Source: Actinomadura sp. NBRC 104425
Lineage (GTDB): Bacteria > Actinomycetota > Actinomycetes > Streptosporangiales > Streptosporangiaceae
DNA length: 64,000 bases
NCBI RefSeq assembly: GCF_030269545.1
Contig: NZ_BSTN01000002.1
Location: forward strand, 62,001-126,000
Reading direction: 5' to 3'
Part shown: in pieces, positions 41,925 through 50,981 of the stretch
Layout: each line of letters starts with the position of its first letter
Position numbering within the stretch: position 1 is the stretch's first letter
Notes under the pieces: generated by a model
Database searches by the model: none
Seen by the model: only the letters and a program-made list of their open reading frames with translations
What the model was told of the DNA's origin: nothing
Translations under genes and position numbers: made by a program

Positions 41925-43141
41925 CGGGCGGTGCGCAGCGGCGCGCGGCGGCGGGCCGGCGCCCCGTGGAGCTGGAGGTCGCGCTGTGGCGCGCGGTCGC
42001 CGTCTACCGGGTGCTGGCGCTGGCCTACGCCGCCGCGCTGATCGCCAAGAACTCCGGCGGGTACGCCCGTCCGCTGGGCGGCTGGGCGGTGCTGGCGGTG
42101 ATGGCCGCCTGGACGGCGTGGGCCACGTTCGCCTTCGCCGACCCGAGGCGCCGCGGCCGTCCGCTGCTGGCCGCCGACCTGGCGGTGGCGATGGGCTGCC
42201 TGCTGGCGACGGCGTGGGTGGAGAGCCCCGAGGGCATCGCCGCGGGCCGCCCCACCCTCCCCGTCTCGTGGGTCGCGGCGGCGGTGCTGTCGTGGGCGGT
42301 GCGGGGCGGCAAGCGCCTCGGTCTGACCGCGGCCGCCGTGCTCGGCGTCGGCGACCTGCTGATCCACGTGCTGGCCGGCACCGCCGGCGGGCTCGAAGAC
42401 CGGACGTTCAACGGCATCGTGCTGCTGCTCATGGCCGGGCTGGTCGTCGGCCACGTGGTGAAGCTGGCCCGCGACGCCGAGGCGCGGCTGGCCCGCGCGG
42501 TGGAGCTGGAGGCCGCCACCCGCGAGCGGGAGCGGCTCGCCCGCCGCATCCACGACTCGGTGCTGCAGGTGCTGGCGATGGTCAAGCGGCGCGGCGGCGA
42601 GCTCGGCGGGGAGGCCGCCGAACTGGGCCGGCTGGCGGGCGAGCAGGAGGCCGCCCTGCGCGCGCTGATCGGCGCCTCCCCGTCCGCGGCCGGGACCGGC
42701 CGCCCGGACGAAGAGCCCGGGCGGCGGGACGAGCAGACGGACCTGCGCCCGCTGCTGACCGCGCACTCGGCGGCCACGGTCACCGTGTCCACCCCCGCCA
42801 CGCCCGTGCCGCTGGACGCGCACGCCGCGCACGAGATCGAGGCGGCGGTCGCGGCGGCCCTGGACAACGTCCGCCGGCACGGCGGCGACGGCGTGCGCGC
42901 CTGGGTCCTGGTGGAGGACGGCGACGACGAGGTGGTCGTGAGCGTCCGCGACGACGGCCCCGGCATCCCCGAGGGGCGGCTGGAGCAGGCCGCCGCCGAC
43001 GGCCGCCTCGGCGTCGCCCAGTCCATCCGCGGACGCGTGCGCGACCTGGGCGGAACCGTCGCCATCGTCACCGCCCCCGGCGAAGGCACCGAGATCGAGA
43101 TGACCGTTCCCCGCGCCCCGGACCGGCGGCGCCGATCGTAG
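41921..43141 (+). CDS. macS: sensor histidine kinase, MacS-like
   Basis: 406-aa NarL-partner type kinase. Five to six N-terminal helices (about 22-190) and no large sensor domain. The DHp motif is ERERLARRIHDSVLQVLAMVKRR, phospho-acceptor His in RRIHDSV. The ATPase has ALDNVRRHG (N box), VSVRDDGPGIPEG (G1) and GEGTEIEM (G2). Gene order (acyltransferase, kinase, LuxR regulator, with glkA and phosphofructokinase nearby) is that of streptomycete macRS, which controls membrane lipoprotein genes and development. The symbol rests on this synteny. Confidence 0.85.
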   Translation: MTGGAQRRAAAGRRPVELEVALWRAVAVYRVLALAYAAALIAKNSGGYARPLGGWAVLAVMAAWTAWATFAFADPRRRGRPLLAADLAVAMGCLLATAWVESPEGIAAGRPTLPVSWVAAAVLSWAVRGGKRLGLTAAAVLGVGDLLIHVLAGTAGGLEDRTFNGIVLLLMAGLVVGHVVKLARDAEARLARAVELEAATRERERLARRIHDSVLQVLAMVKRRGGELGGEAAELGRLAGEQEAALRALIGASPSAAGTGRPDEEPGRRDEQTDLRPLLTAHSAATVTVSTPATPVPLDAHAAHEIEAAVAAALDNVRRHGGDGVRAWVLVEDGDDEVVVSVRDDGPGIPEGRLEQAAADGRLGVAQSIRGRVRDLGGTVAIVTAPGEGTEIEMTVPRAPDRRRRS

Positions 43142-43151
43142 GGTGGCCTGC

Positions 43152-43880
43152 GTGAGCGACGTTCCCCCTCCCGTTCCCCCCGGTGCTTTCTCCGACGTCC
43201 CCTCCGAAGAGGGCGACGGCGCCCCCCGGCCGCTGCGGGTGATGGTCGTCGACGACCACCCGATGTGGCGCGACGCGGTCGCCCGCGACCTCGCCGAGGC
43301 CGGTCACGAGGTGGTCGCCACGGCGGGGGAGGGCCGCACCGCGGTGCGCGTCGCCGCCGCGGCCCGCCCGGACGTGGCGGTGGTCGACCTGCAGCTGCCC
43401 GACATCAGCGGCGTCGAGGTGACCCGGCACCTGGCCGCCGCCGACCCGCCCGTCCGGGTGCTGGTGCTGTCGGCCAGCGGCGAGCAGCAGGACGTGCTGG
43501 AGGCGGTCAAGGCCGGGGCCACCGGCTACCTGCTGAAGTCTGCCGCGCGCGAGGAGTTCCTGGACGCGGTGCGCCGCACCGGCGCCGGCGACGCGGTGTT
43601 CACCCCGGGCCTGGCCGGGCTGGTGCTGGGCGAGTACCGCCGCCTGGCGTCCGCCGCCCGGCGCGCCGACGACGACGCGCCCCGGCTGACCGAACGCGAG
43701 ACCGAGGTGCTGCGGCTGGTCGCCAAGGGGCTGACGTACAAGCAGATCGCCCAGCGGCTCGTCCTGTCGCACCGCACGGTGCAGAACCACGTCCAGAACA
43801 CCCTCGGCAAGCTGCAGCTGCACAACCGCGTGGAGCTGGTCCGCTACGCCATCGAGAAGGGGCTGGACCGGGACGACTGA
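43152..43880 (+). CDS. macR: LuxR-type response regulator, MacR-like
   Basis: 242 aa. Receiver: VMVVDDHPMWRDAVARDLAEAG (acidic pocket), VAVVDLQLPDISG (phospho-Asp), SASGEQQDVLEAVKAGATGYLLKS (Thr/Ser and Lys). The GerE/LuxR helix-turn-helix is LTERETEVLRLVAKGLTYKQIAQRL (in two parts), ending NRVELVRYAIEKGL. GTG 43152 has TAGGGTGG 5 nt upstream. Cognate partner of the preceding kinase, 10 bp away. Confidence 0.88.
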   Translation: MSDVPPPVPPGAFSDVPSEEGDGAPRPLRVMVVDDHPMWRDAVARDLAEAGHEVVATAGEGRTAVRVAAAARPDVAVVDLQLPDISGVEVTRHLAAADPPVRVLVLSASGEQQDVLEAVKAGATGYLLKSAAREEFLDAVRRTGAGDAVFTPGLAGLVLGEYRRLASAARRADDDAPRLTERETEVLRLVAKGLTYKQIAQRLVLSHRTVQNHVQNTLGKLQLHNRVELVRYAIEKGLDRDD

Positions 43881-43999
43881 CGCCGCCGCGGCGGAAACGG
43901 CGCGCGAATTGTGTCCCGTGACCCGAAACCGATCCGCGCCGCGCCGCATCAATAGAGGCAGGTTCCCAGGGGCGCGGCCCCGGGGGAGGGGAGGGTGAC

Positions 44000-45001
44000 G
44001 TGCCCTTGGCTGCGGCGGGCGACACGTGGGGCGTTTCCGGGCCGGTCTCCCTGTGGTGGATGTACCTGCCCGCCACGGTCGTCGTGTTCATCATCGTCGT
44101 GTACGTGCGTTGGAGGCTGGCCAGGGGCCGCGCCCCGGAAGGCGAGCTGCACCCCTACGAGCTGGCGTACCTGGCCGAGGGCCGTTCGCGCGCGGTGGCG
44201 GCGGCGCTGGCCAGGCTGCACGCCGAGGGCGTGATCGAGGTGGACGGGCTGGGCCGGCTGTGGTTGGCCGGCCCGCCGACGGACGGCACGCCGCTCGACG
44301 ACGCCGTGTACGAGTCGGTCCGGGTTGGGAACGGCGCGCGGCGCTGGAGGGACCTGCAGTACAAGTCGCGGGTGTCGGCCGCCGTCGACGCGCTCGCCGA
44401 CGGGCTCGTCCGGAACGGCCTGCTGCTCGGGGACCGCGAGCTGCGGCTGCGCAGGGCGGCGGTGCTGCCGCTGGCCCTGCTGTGCGCGCTGGGCGCGGTG
44501 CTGCTCGTGCAGGGGCTCCGGCAGGGGTTGGACGACGACGACGAGCTGTTCCCGTTCCTGCTGGCCGCGACGGCCGCACTCGGTCTAGTCATGTTCGCGA
44601 TGCTGAACGACGACAACACGTTCGTGGTGCTGAACGACGACAACAACCGGCCGGCCTGGACGGCGGCCGGGGCGCGCGCGGTGCACGAGGCGTCTGAGAA
44701 GTACGCGCACCTGCACCCGTCCCACGACCCGGCACTGAAGACCTACGGCCCCAAGGCCGCGGCCTACGGCGTCGCGGTCTTCGGCGCGGCGCTGCTGGTG
44801 GGCATGGCCCCCGGGTTCCTGGTGGCCGCCACCGCCGAGGAGATCGTCCGCCGGAGCGACACGAGCGCCGCCATGGGCGGCGGCAGCGGCTGCAGCGGAA
44901 GCACCAGCGGCTGTGGAAGCAGCAGCTGCGGCGGCAGCGGTTGCGGTGGCGGTTGCGGTGGCGGCGGCTGCGGAGGTGGAGGAGGAGGATGCGGGGGATG
45001 A
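44000..45001 (+). CDS. TIGR04222-type membrane protein with Cys/Gly-rich C-terminal tail
   Basis: 333 aa. One helix near the N-terminus ([19 protein letters not shown]), a cytosolic winged-helix-like core with [27 protein letters not shown], a pair of helices (about 155-200) and a fourth near 255-280. The last about 40 residues are almost only Gly, Ser and Cys with seven cysteines spaced three to seven apart ([23 protein letters not shown]). Proteins with this core and a near-low-complexity tail are regularly encoded beside DUF692 enzymes and have been proposed as peptide-product precursors. GTG 44000 follows GAGGGGAGGG. The stop overlaps the DUF692 ATG, so the pair is translationally coupled. 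Confidence 0.85.
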   Translation: MPLAAAGDTWGVSGPVSLWWMYLPATVVVFIIVVYVRWRLARGRAPEGELHPYELAYLAEGRSRAVAAALARLHAEGVIEVDGLGRLWLAGPPTDGTPLDDAVYESVRVGNGARRWRDLQYKSRVSAAVDALADGLVRNGLLLGDRELRLRRAAVLPLALLCALGAVLLVQGLRQGLDDDDELFPFLLAATAALGLVMFAMLNDDNTFVVLNDDNNRPAWTAAGARAVHEASEKYAHLHPSHDPALKTYGPKAAAYGVAVFGAALLVGMAPGFLVAATAEEIVRRSDTSAAMGGGSGCSGSTSGCGSSSCGGSGCGGGCGGGGCGGGGGGCGG

Positions 45002-45822
45002 GCACCACCCTGACCGCGCTGGGCGTCGGCATCGGCTGGCGGCCCGAGATCACCGCGTTCGTCCGCGACCTGCCCGGGCTGCGGTTCACCGAGGTGATCG
45101 CCGAGGGCGTCCACCCCGGGCACCCGCCCCGCGACCTGCTCGACCTGCGCGAGCGCGGCGGGGCGGTCGTCCCGCACGGGGTGAAGCTGTCGCTCGGCGG
45201 CGCCGAGCCCGTCGCGCCCGAACGCGTCGCGCACCTGGCCGCGTGCGCCGAGGCTCTCGGCTCCCCGCTGGTCAGCGAGCACGTGGCGTTCGTGCGCGCG
45301 GGCGGCATCGAGGCGGGCCACCTGCTGCCGGTGCCGCGCACCCGCGCCGCCCTGGACGCCCTGGCCGCCAACATCCGCCGCACCTGCGCCGAGCTGCCCG
45401 TGCCGCTGGCCGTCGAGCCGATCGCCGCCCTGTTCGACTGGCCGGACGCCGAATACGACGAGGGCGCCTTCCTGACCGAGCTGGTGGAGCGCACCGGCGT
45501 CCTGCTGCTGCTCGACGTCGCCAACGTCTACGCCAACGCCCGCAACCGCGGGCAGGACCCGGTCGCGCTGTTCGACCGGCTGCCCCTGGAGCGCATCGCG
45601 TACTGCCACGTCGCGGGCGGCGCCGAGCAGGGCGGTCGCTACCACGACACCCACACCGCGCCGGTGCCCGCCGAGGTCCTCGACCTGGTGGCCGAGCTGT
45701 GCGCCCGGCACCGCCCGCCCGGCATCCTGCTGGAACGCGACGGCCGCTACCCGCCGGCCGCCGAGCTGCGCGCCGAACTGGACGCGATCGCCGACGCCGC
45801 CGGAATGGAGCGCGTCACGTGA
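44998..45822 (+). CDS. DUF692 / MNIO multinuclear non-haem iron enzyme
   Basis: 274-aa TIM barrel of the MbnB/TglH family. Likely metal ligands: H60 ([12 protein letters not shown]), H95 (SEHVAF), E140 (LAVEP), D173/N176 ([13 protein letters not shown]), H204 (YCHVAGG), D217/H219 (YHDTHT) and a late Glu (LLERDG). Characterised members use two or three irons and O2 to modify cysteine residues of ribosomal peptides (oxazolone-thioamide formation, C-beta excision). ATG 44998 lies inside the stop of the Cys-tail gene and its stop overlaps the third gene. The obvious substrate is the preceding cysteine tail; this is inference from context. Confidence 0.9.
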   Translation: MSTTLTALGVGIGWRPEITAFVRDLPGLRFTEVIAEGVHPGHPPRDLLDLRERGGAVVPHGVKLSLGGAEPVAPERVAHLAACAEALGSPLVSEHVAFVRAGGIEAGHLLPVPRTRAALDALAANIRRTCAELPVPLAVEPIAALFDWPDAEYDEGAFLTELVERTGVLLLLDVANVYANARNRGQDPVALFDRLPLERIAYCHVAGGAEQGGRYHDTHTAPVPAEVLDLVAELCARHRPPGILLERDGRYPPAAELRAELDAIADAAGMERVT

Positions 45823-46337
45823 CCCGCCAGGACGCACCCGCCGACCGCCCCGAGGCCGCCGCACCCGCCGGTGACTCACCGGAGCGGGCCGGGGAGTTCG
45901 ATCCGGCGCTGGCGGCGGCGCAGGAGGCCCTGGTGCGCGCCATGGCCGCCGGCGCGCCCGTCCCGGACGGCTTCGACGAAGCCGCCGTCCGCGCCGCCGC
46001 CGACGCGATTGTGCGCAAACGGGCGGGGGAAGTGGCGCGGGCGTGGCCGGTCCTGGCAGCCTCGTACGGGACGGACTGGCCGCGCGTGTTCGCCGCGTGG
46101 GCGGCCGGGCGTCCCACCCGGGGATCGGTCCGCGACGCGTGGGACTTCGCCCGCGCGCACCGCGCCGAACTGCCCCCGGAGGCCGCCTTCGACCTGGCCC
46201 TCGCCGAGGCCCGGTGGGCCTACGACGGGCAGCGCGCGCCGAGGCGCCGCCGGGCCGCCGTTCGGCGCGTCCCCGGAGGCGTCGCGGTGCAGCTCCTGGG
46301 GCGGATGCGGGTGCTGGGCGGACGTACGCGCCGGTGA
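45819..46337 (+). CDS. small helical partner of DUF692 enzyme (SCO6045-like)
   Basis: 172 aa, GTG in a GTGA overlap with the DUF692 gene. N-terminal 25 residues are disordered. The remaining helices include [44 protein letters not shown] (in successive helices) and a basic C-terminus ([21 protein letters not shown]). The WPRVFxxW and [10 protein letters not shown] pattern recurs in streptomycete proteins next to DUF692 genes, from memory the SCO6045 group. By position it parallels the DUF2063/MbnC partners of other MNIOs, which recruit precursor peptides. Role inferred. Confidence 0.72.
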   Translation: MTRQDAPADRPEAAAPAGDSPERAGEFDPALAAAQEALVRAMAAGAPVPDGFDEAAVRAAADAIVRKRAGEVARAWPVLAASYGTDWPRVFAAWAAGRPTRGSVRDAWDFARAHRAELPPEAAFDLALAEARWAYDGQRAPRRRRAAVRRVPGGVAVQLLGRMRVLGGRTRR

Positions 46338-46374
46338 TCCGGCGAAGCGCCCACGCGGTCCCGCCGAACGGCTA

Positions 46375-46386
46375 TGGTCTAGACCA
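46375..46386. promoter_or_regulatory. DasR-type operator (dre) upstream of pfkA
   Basis: Perfect palindrome TGGTCTAGACCA, identical to the core of the DasR (GntR family) responsive element of streptomycetes, which represses N-acetylglucosamine and chitin genes. It lies between the MNIO operon and pfkA, about 75 bp upstream of a TAGTCT -10 box (46451-46456). Confidence 0.75.
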
Positions 46387-46450
46387 ATGACCCCGTCCGC
46401 CGGCACGCCCCCGGCGCGCCGGTCGGCTCCTGTGGGACCGTGCGGACGAC

Positions 46451-46456
46451 TAGTCT
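46451..46456 (+). promoter_or_regulatory. -10 box of pfkA
   Basis: TAGTCT, about 50 bp before ATG 46509. It is embedded in an imperfect inverted repeat (ACTAGTC-T-GACCAGT) that may be a second, weaker operator half-site. Confidence 0.45.
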
Positions 46457-46508
46457 GACCAGTGAAGAAGTCGAGGGAGGGCCCATCATGGCAGGAGAAG
46501 GAGAGGGC

Positions 46509-47534
46509 ATGCGCGTCGGAGTGCTGACCGGCGGTGGCGACTGCCCCGGGCTGAACGCCGTCATCCGCGCGGTGGTGCGCAAGGGCGTCCAGAACTTCGG
46601 CTATGAGTTCGTGGGCTTCCGGGCGGGCTGGCGCGGGCCGCTGGAGGGCGACACGGTGGCCCTCGACGTGCAGGCGGTGCGCGGCATCCTGCCGCGCGGC
46701 GGCACCATCCTGGGCTCCTCGCGGACCAACCCGCTCAAGGTCGAGGGCGGCATCGAGCGGATCAAGGACAACCTGGCCGGACTGGGCGTGGACGCCCTGA
46801 TCGCCATCGGCGGCGAGGACACCCTCGGCGTGGCGCGCGAGCTGCACGCCAACGGAGTCAACGTGGTCGGCGTGCCCAAGACCATCGACAACGACCTGAA
46901 CGCCACCGACTACACCTTCGGCTTCGACACCGCGGTCAACATCGCGACCGAGGCCATCGACCGGCTGCACACCACCGCCGAGAGCCACCACCGCGCGCTG
47001 ATCTGCGAGGTCATGGGCCGGCACGCGGGCTGGATCGCCCTGCACGCCGGGATGGCCGCGGGCGCCAACGTCATCCTGATCCCCGAGCGGCCGTTCGACA
47101 TCGACAAGGTCGTCGAGTACGTCGAGAGCCGGTTCAAGACCCGCTACGCCCCGATCATCGTGGTCGCCGAGGGCGCCCACCCGGTGGACGGGCAGATGGA
47201 GCTGCAGACCGGCGAGCTCGACGCGTTCGGGCACGTCCGGCTCGGCGGCATCGGCCAGCGGCTCGCCGACGAGATCGAAAAGCGCACCGGCAAGGAGGCG
47301 CGCTGCACCGTGCTCGGCCACATCCAGCGCGGCGGCACCCCCTCGGCCTTCGACCGGGTCCTGGCCACCCGGTTCGGCCTGCAGGCCATCGACGCCGTCC
47401 GCGCCGGCGACTTCGGCAAGATGGTCGCGCTGCGCGGCACCGAGATCGTCCGGGTCGGGCTGGACGAGGCGACCAAGGAGCTCAAGACCGTCCCGCTGGA
47501 GCGCTACCAGGAGGCCGAGGTCTTCTTCGGCTGA
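46509..47534 (+). CDS. pfkA: 6-phosphofructokinase
   Basis: Glycolytic kinase making fructose 1,6-bisphosphate, 341 aa. The N-terminus MRVGVLTGGGDCPGLNAVIR is family-typical, so ATG 46509 (with GGAGAAGGAGAGGG upstream) is preferred over ATG 46488. Phosphoryl-donor motifs are IGGEDTLG and GVPKTIDNDL; the Lys in PKTIDND is shared by PPi-dependent enzymes and by actinobacterial ATP-dependent enzymes, so the donor is not decided. Substrate loops are MGRHAGW and GHIQRGGTPSAFDR. Preceded by a DasR-type site, followed by a strong terminator. Confidence 0.95.
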   Translation: MRVGVLTGGGDCPGLNAVIRAVVRKGVQNFGYEFVGFRAGWRGPLEGDTVALDVQAVRGILPRGGTILGSSRTNPLKVEGGIERIKDNLAGLGVDALIAIGGEDTLGVARELHANGVNVVGVPKTIDNDLNATDYTFGFDTAVNIATEAIDRLHTTAESHHRALICEVMGRHAGWIALHAGMAAGANVILIPERPFDIDKVVEYVESRFKTRYAPIIVVAEGAHPVDGQMELQTGELDAFGHVRLGGIGQRLADEIEKRTGKEARCTVLGHIQRGGTPSAFDRVLATRFGLQAIDAVRAGDFGKMVALRGTEIVRVGLDEATKELKTVPLERYQEAEVFFG

Positions 47535-47550
47535 GCCGCGCCGGCGGTCC

Positions 47551-47580
47551 GTCCGCCCGGGGGCGCGTCCCCGGGCGGAC
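47551..47580 (+). terminator. terminator after pfkA
   Basis: 12-bp perfect stem (47551-47562 with 47569-47580), 6-nt loop, 17 bp after the pfkA stop. Confidence 0.8.
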
Positions 47581-47684
47581 TCCGGCTGGACGGGCGCCGG
47601 GAACAGCGCGACGAGTCGCGGCGTTGGGGCGTGTGGGCCACACTAGAAATCTGCCCGTTCTTGACTTTCGCAGGAGGATCCCGC

Positions 47685-48923
47685 ATGCCCACGCTCGACG
47701 CCGCGACCGCGTCCGTCACCGGGGCCCCGCCGGTCGACGGCGAGCCGTGCGTGCTGCTCAAGCTCGGCGAGGTCGTGCTCAAGGGCAAGAACCGCGAGCG
47801 GTTCGAGCGGCGGCTGGCCGAGAACGTGCGGGCGGCCGTGCGCGGCATGGTGCCCCGCGTCGAGATCATCCGCCGCCACGGGGTGATGGTGGTGCGCGCG
47901 CCCGGCGCCGACGAGGCCGCCGTGGAGCGCCTCGCCGCCCGCATCACCGACGTGATGGGCATCGTGTGGGCGCACCGCGCCTGGGCGGTCGGCAAGGACC
48001 CGGCGAGCGTGGAGCGCGCCGCGCTGGCGCTGATGGCCGGGCGCACCGGCAGCTTCGCGGTGCGCTCGCGCCGCCGCGACAAGCGGTTCCCGATGACCTC
48101 CTCCGAACTGGACCGCGCGATCGGCGCCGCGATCGTGCAGGCCTACGGGCTGCCGGTGCGGCTGTCGAACCCCGACCACACGCTGTCGATCGAGGTCGAC
48201 CGGGACGAGGTGTTCGTATTCACCGGCGGGCTGCCCGGCCAGGGCGGACTGCCGGTCGGCATGAGCGGCCGCGCCCTGGTGCTGCTGTCGGGCGGCATCG
48301 ACTCGCCCGTGGCCGCCTACCGCATGATGCGCCGCGGCCTGCGGGTGGACTTCCTGCACTTCTCCGGCATGCCGTTCACCGGCCCGGAGTCGATCTACAA
48401 GGCGTACGCGCTGGTGCGCGAGCTGGACCGGTTCCAGGGCGGGTCGCGGCTGCTGGTGGTGCCGTTCGGCAAGGCGCAGCAGCAGATCAAGTCCTCCGGC
48501 GCCGACCGGCTGGCGGTCGTGGCGCAGCGCCGGGTCATGCTGCGCACCGCCGAGCTGGTCGCCCGCAACCTGGGCGGCGCCGCGCTGGTCACCGGGGACG
48601 CCCTCGGCCAGGTCAGCAGCCAGACCCTGGCCAACATCACCGCCCTGGACGACGCGGTGCAGCTGCCGATCCTGCGCCCGCTGATCGGCATGGACAAGAC
48701 CGAGATCATGGACCAGGCGCGCCGCATCCGCACCTTGGCGATCTCCGAGCTGCCCGACGAGGACTGCTGCACCCTGCTGGCTCCGCGCCGCGCCGAGACC
48801 CGCGCCCGCATCGAGGACCTGCGGGTGCTGGAGAAGCGCCTGGACGTCGGCGAGCTGGCCGAGCGCCTGGCCGAGTCCGTGCAGGAGCACCGCCCCGTCT
48901 ACAGCGAGGCGGCGGCCGGCTGA
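47685..48923 (+). CDS. thiI: tRNA 4-thiouridine / thiazole sulfurtransferase ThiI
   Basis: 412 aa. NFLD/THUMP RNA-binding domain at about 25-170 (LKLGEVVLKGKNRERFE, RAWAVGKDPASVER), then the PP-loop ATPase with LLSGGIDSPVAAY at about 203 and the adenylation domain (LVTGDALGQVSSQT). The C-terminal rhodanese domain of E. coli ThiI is absent; the DEDCCTLLAP segment carries the remaining cysteines. It adenylates U8 of tRNA for thiolation. Partner sulfur could come from the cysteine desulfurase/TusA pair at the left end. AGGAGG 7 nt before ATG 47685. Confidence 0.92.
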   Translation: MPTLDAATASVTGAPPVDGEPCVLLKLGEVVLKGKNRERFERRLAENVRAAVRGMVPRVEIIRRHGVMVVRAPGADEAAVERLAARITDVMGIVWAHRAWAVGKDPASVERAALALMAGRTGSFAVRSRRRDKRFPMTSSELDRAIGAAIVQAYGLPVRLSNPDHTLSIEVDRDEVFVFTGGLPGQGGLPVGMSGRALVLLSGGIDSPVAAYRMMRRGLRVDFLHFSGMPFTGPESIYKAYALVRELDRFQGGSRLLVVPFGKAQQQIKSSGADRLAVVAQRRVMLRTAELVARNLGGAALVTGDALGQVSSQTLANITALDDAVQLPILRPLIGMDKTEIMDQARRIRTLAISELPDEDCCTLLAPRRAETRARIEDLRVLEKRLDVGELAERLAESVQEHRPVYSEAAAG

Positions 48924-48945
48924 CCGCCCCGCGGCCGGCCCGGCG

Positions 48946-49830
48946 TCAGCATCGCGGGCCGTCGGAGCCCATCAGGGTCAGGCGTTCGATGCGCACGATG
49001 CGGAACCGGCGGCCCGCCACCGTGATGCCGTTGCGGCGGGTGCCGTCGGTCATCAGCTCGGCGGCCTCGGCGTACTCGGCCAGGTGGCCCGCGTCCGGGT
49101 GCTCCACCGCCGGGACGATGTGCCGGAAGTAGACCGCCAGCGCCTCGCGCGCCTGCCGCGGCGCGTCATGCAGCCGGCCCACCGGGTGCCACCGGCCGTT
49201 CGTCCGCTCGGCCACGGTGAACGCCGGGGCCAGCGGCAGCGGCGTCAGGAACGGCTCGGGCGGCCGCCGGCCCGCGCGCGCCGCCGCGTCCAGCAGCTGC
49301 CACAGCAGTTCGGCCGTGGCGATGTCGGGCGTGGCCCAGCCGTCGGGCAGGAAGTCGTGGGCGCGGCCGGGGGCGCCGCTCGGGCGCCCCCGGCGCGGGT
49401 CGGGGTCGAGGTCGGTGGGGCGGGGCGGTTCGGGGCCGTCCGGCCCGTTGCGCACCAGCTGCTCGATCCGCAGCACCCGGAACCGCAGGTCGCCCGCCCG
49501 CACCTCGTCGCGCGGCGGCCCGGAGCACAGCTTGCGTGCCGCCGCGCGCAGCGCAGCGCCGCGCTCGCCGCCGGCGGACGCGGCGCGGTCGTCGAGATGG
49601 TCGGCCAGCAGCTCCCGGGCGCCCTGCGGCGACGGATCGCACGCGCAGCAGACCCGCCAGCCGCCGGGGACCCGTTCGGCCGCGGTGAACAGGGCGCCCA
49701 CCGCGACCGGGTCGGGATAGGCGGCGATGGACCGGCACGCGTCCGCCAGCATCACGGCGGCGACCGGATCGACGCCGTCCAGGCCCTCGGGGAACAGCCG
49801 CCCGGCGGCGTCTCCCTCGCCCGTCGTCAT
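48946..49830 (-). CDS. DUF5954 family protein
   Basis: 294 aa, no signal peptide or helix. Two related halves each end in the same motif: RFRVLRIEQLVRNGPDGPEPPRPTDLDPD in the middle (in parts) and RFRIVRIERLTLMGSDGP at the C-terminus, an internal duplication. Family known only from actinomycetes; function unknown. ATG 49830 preferred, ATG 49842 possible. Convergent with thiI. Confidence 0.75.
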   Translation of the reverse strand: MTTGEGDAAGRLFPEGLDGVDPVAAVMLADACRSIAAYPDPVAVGALFTAAERVPGGWRVCCACDPSPQGARELLADHLDDRAASAGGERGAALRAAARKLCSGPPRDEVRAGDLRFRVLRIEQLVRNGPDGPEPPRPTDLDPDPRRGRPSGAPGRAHDFLPDGWATPDIATAELLWQLLDAAARAGRRPPEPFLTPLPLAPAFTVAERTNGRWHPVGRLHDAPRQAREALAVYFRHIVPAVEHPDAGHLAEYAEAAELMTDGTRRNGITVAGRRFRIVRIERLTLMGSDGPRC

Positions 49831-49885
49831 GCCGGCCATCATCCTCGCCGGGGCCCCGTCCTGGCGAGTGGTTCAGACCTATTTG

Positions 49886-50812
49886 TTACTTTCGCTCAGG
49901 GAACACCAACGTCACCAGGCTGACGGCGAGCAGGCCCAGTCCGGCCAGCGCGACACCGCCGAGATGCTCGCCGAGCAGCACCAAACCGATGATCGCGGCC
50001 ACGGCGGGCTCGGCCAGGCTCAGCGTGGTGGCGGTCGCGCCCGACGTGGTGCGCAGCCCCCGCGCGAACAGCACGTACGACGCCGCCGTGCCGACCGCGC
50101 CCAGGTAGCAGGCCACCGCGGCGCCCCGGACGTCCAGCAGCCACCCGGGCGAGCCCGCCAGCAGCACCGGCAGCAGCAGCACCGCCGCGCCGCCGAAGAT
50201 CGAGCCCATCACCACCTGGTCGTCCGCGCCGCGCTCGATCAGCCGCGCGGCCACCATCGTGTACGCGGCGTAGGTGAACCCGCAGAACAGCGCGAGCGCC
50301 ACCCCGCCCGGGTCGGCCCCGGACGCCTCGCCCCCGCTCATCAGCAGGGCGCAGCCGGCCACGGCACCCGCAGTGGTGGCCGACCAGCGGCGGCCCAGGC
50401 CCCGCAGGGTCAGCAGGCCCGCGAAGGCGGGCGCGCTGCCCAGCGACACCACGGTCGCGATCGCCACTCCGGTGAGGGCGACCGACGCCAGATAGGTGAC
50501 CTGGTAGACGGCCCCGCAGACGGCGCCGAGCACCAGCGGGAGCCAGGCCCGGCGGCCCTGCCGCAGCAGGCCGCGCAGGGCCGTGCGGCGGGACGAGAAC
50601 GCCACCAGGGCGAACAGCAGCGCGCCGCCCAGCACGATGCGGGCCGAGGCCGCCGAGACCGGCGACGCCGAGGCCGGCGCCAGCGTGAAGACCGGCCCGG
50701 CGGTGCCCCACAGGGCGGCGGCCAGGAGGATGTCGACGGCGCCGGAGCGGCGCCCGCCGCGGCGCGCGGAGACGGACGAGAGCGCGCGCGGTGAATCAGG
50801 ACGTACGGACAA
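49886..50812 (-). CDS. EamA/DMT-family exporter
   Basis: Ten-helix drug/metabolite transporter, 308 aa, with two EamA halves (DILLAAALWGTAGPVF and VALALFCGFTYAAYTMVAARL). Relatives export amino acids or metabolites. The start is TTG 50812, the only reasonable one: AGGAGC lies about 10 nt upstream and the N-terminus before the first helix is short. The upstream 210 bp hold a leaderless 13-codon ORF with Tyr and Trp (51023-50982) and GC-rich direct repeats. DAHP synthase lies just upstream, so export of an aromatic compound is a reasonable guess. Confidence 0.85.
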   Translation of the reverse strand: MSVRPDSPRALSSVSARRGGRRSGAVDILLAAALWGTAGPVFTLAPASASPVSAASARIVLGGALLFALVAFSSRRTALRGLLRQGRRAWLPLVLGAVCGAVYQVTYLASVALTGVAIATVVSLGSAPAFAGLLTLRGLGRRWSATTAGAVAGCALLMSGGEASGADPGGVALALFCGFTYAAYTMVAARLIERGADDQVVMGSIFGGAAVLLLPVLLAGSPGWLLDVRGAAVACYLGAVGTAASYVLFARGLRTTSGATATTLSLAEPAVAAIIGLVLLGEHLGGVALAGLGLLAVSLVTLVFPERK

Positions 50813-50981
50813 CGAGGACTCGCTCCTGAACTCGAATCGGACGGGATGATCCGGGTCCGGGGCGCAGCCGGACGCGCCGCCGGGCCGCGCTCACGCGGCG
50901 GGCGGCACGCGCCGCCGGGCCGGGCGCGTCCGCGCCGGGCCGGGCGGAGAAGAAGAGAGGGGAAAGGTCGCCGCACCCCGG

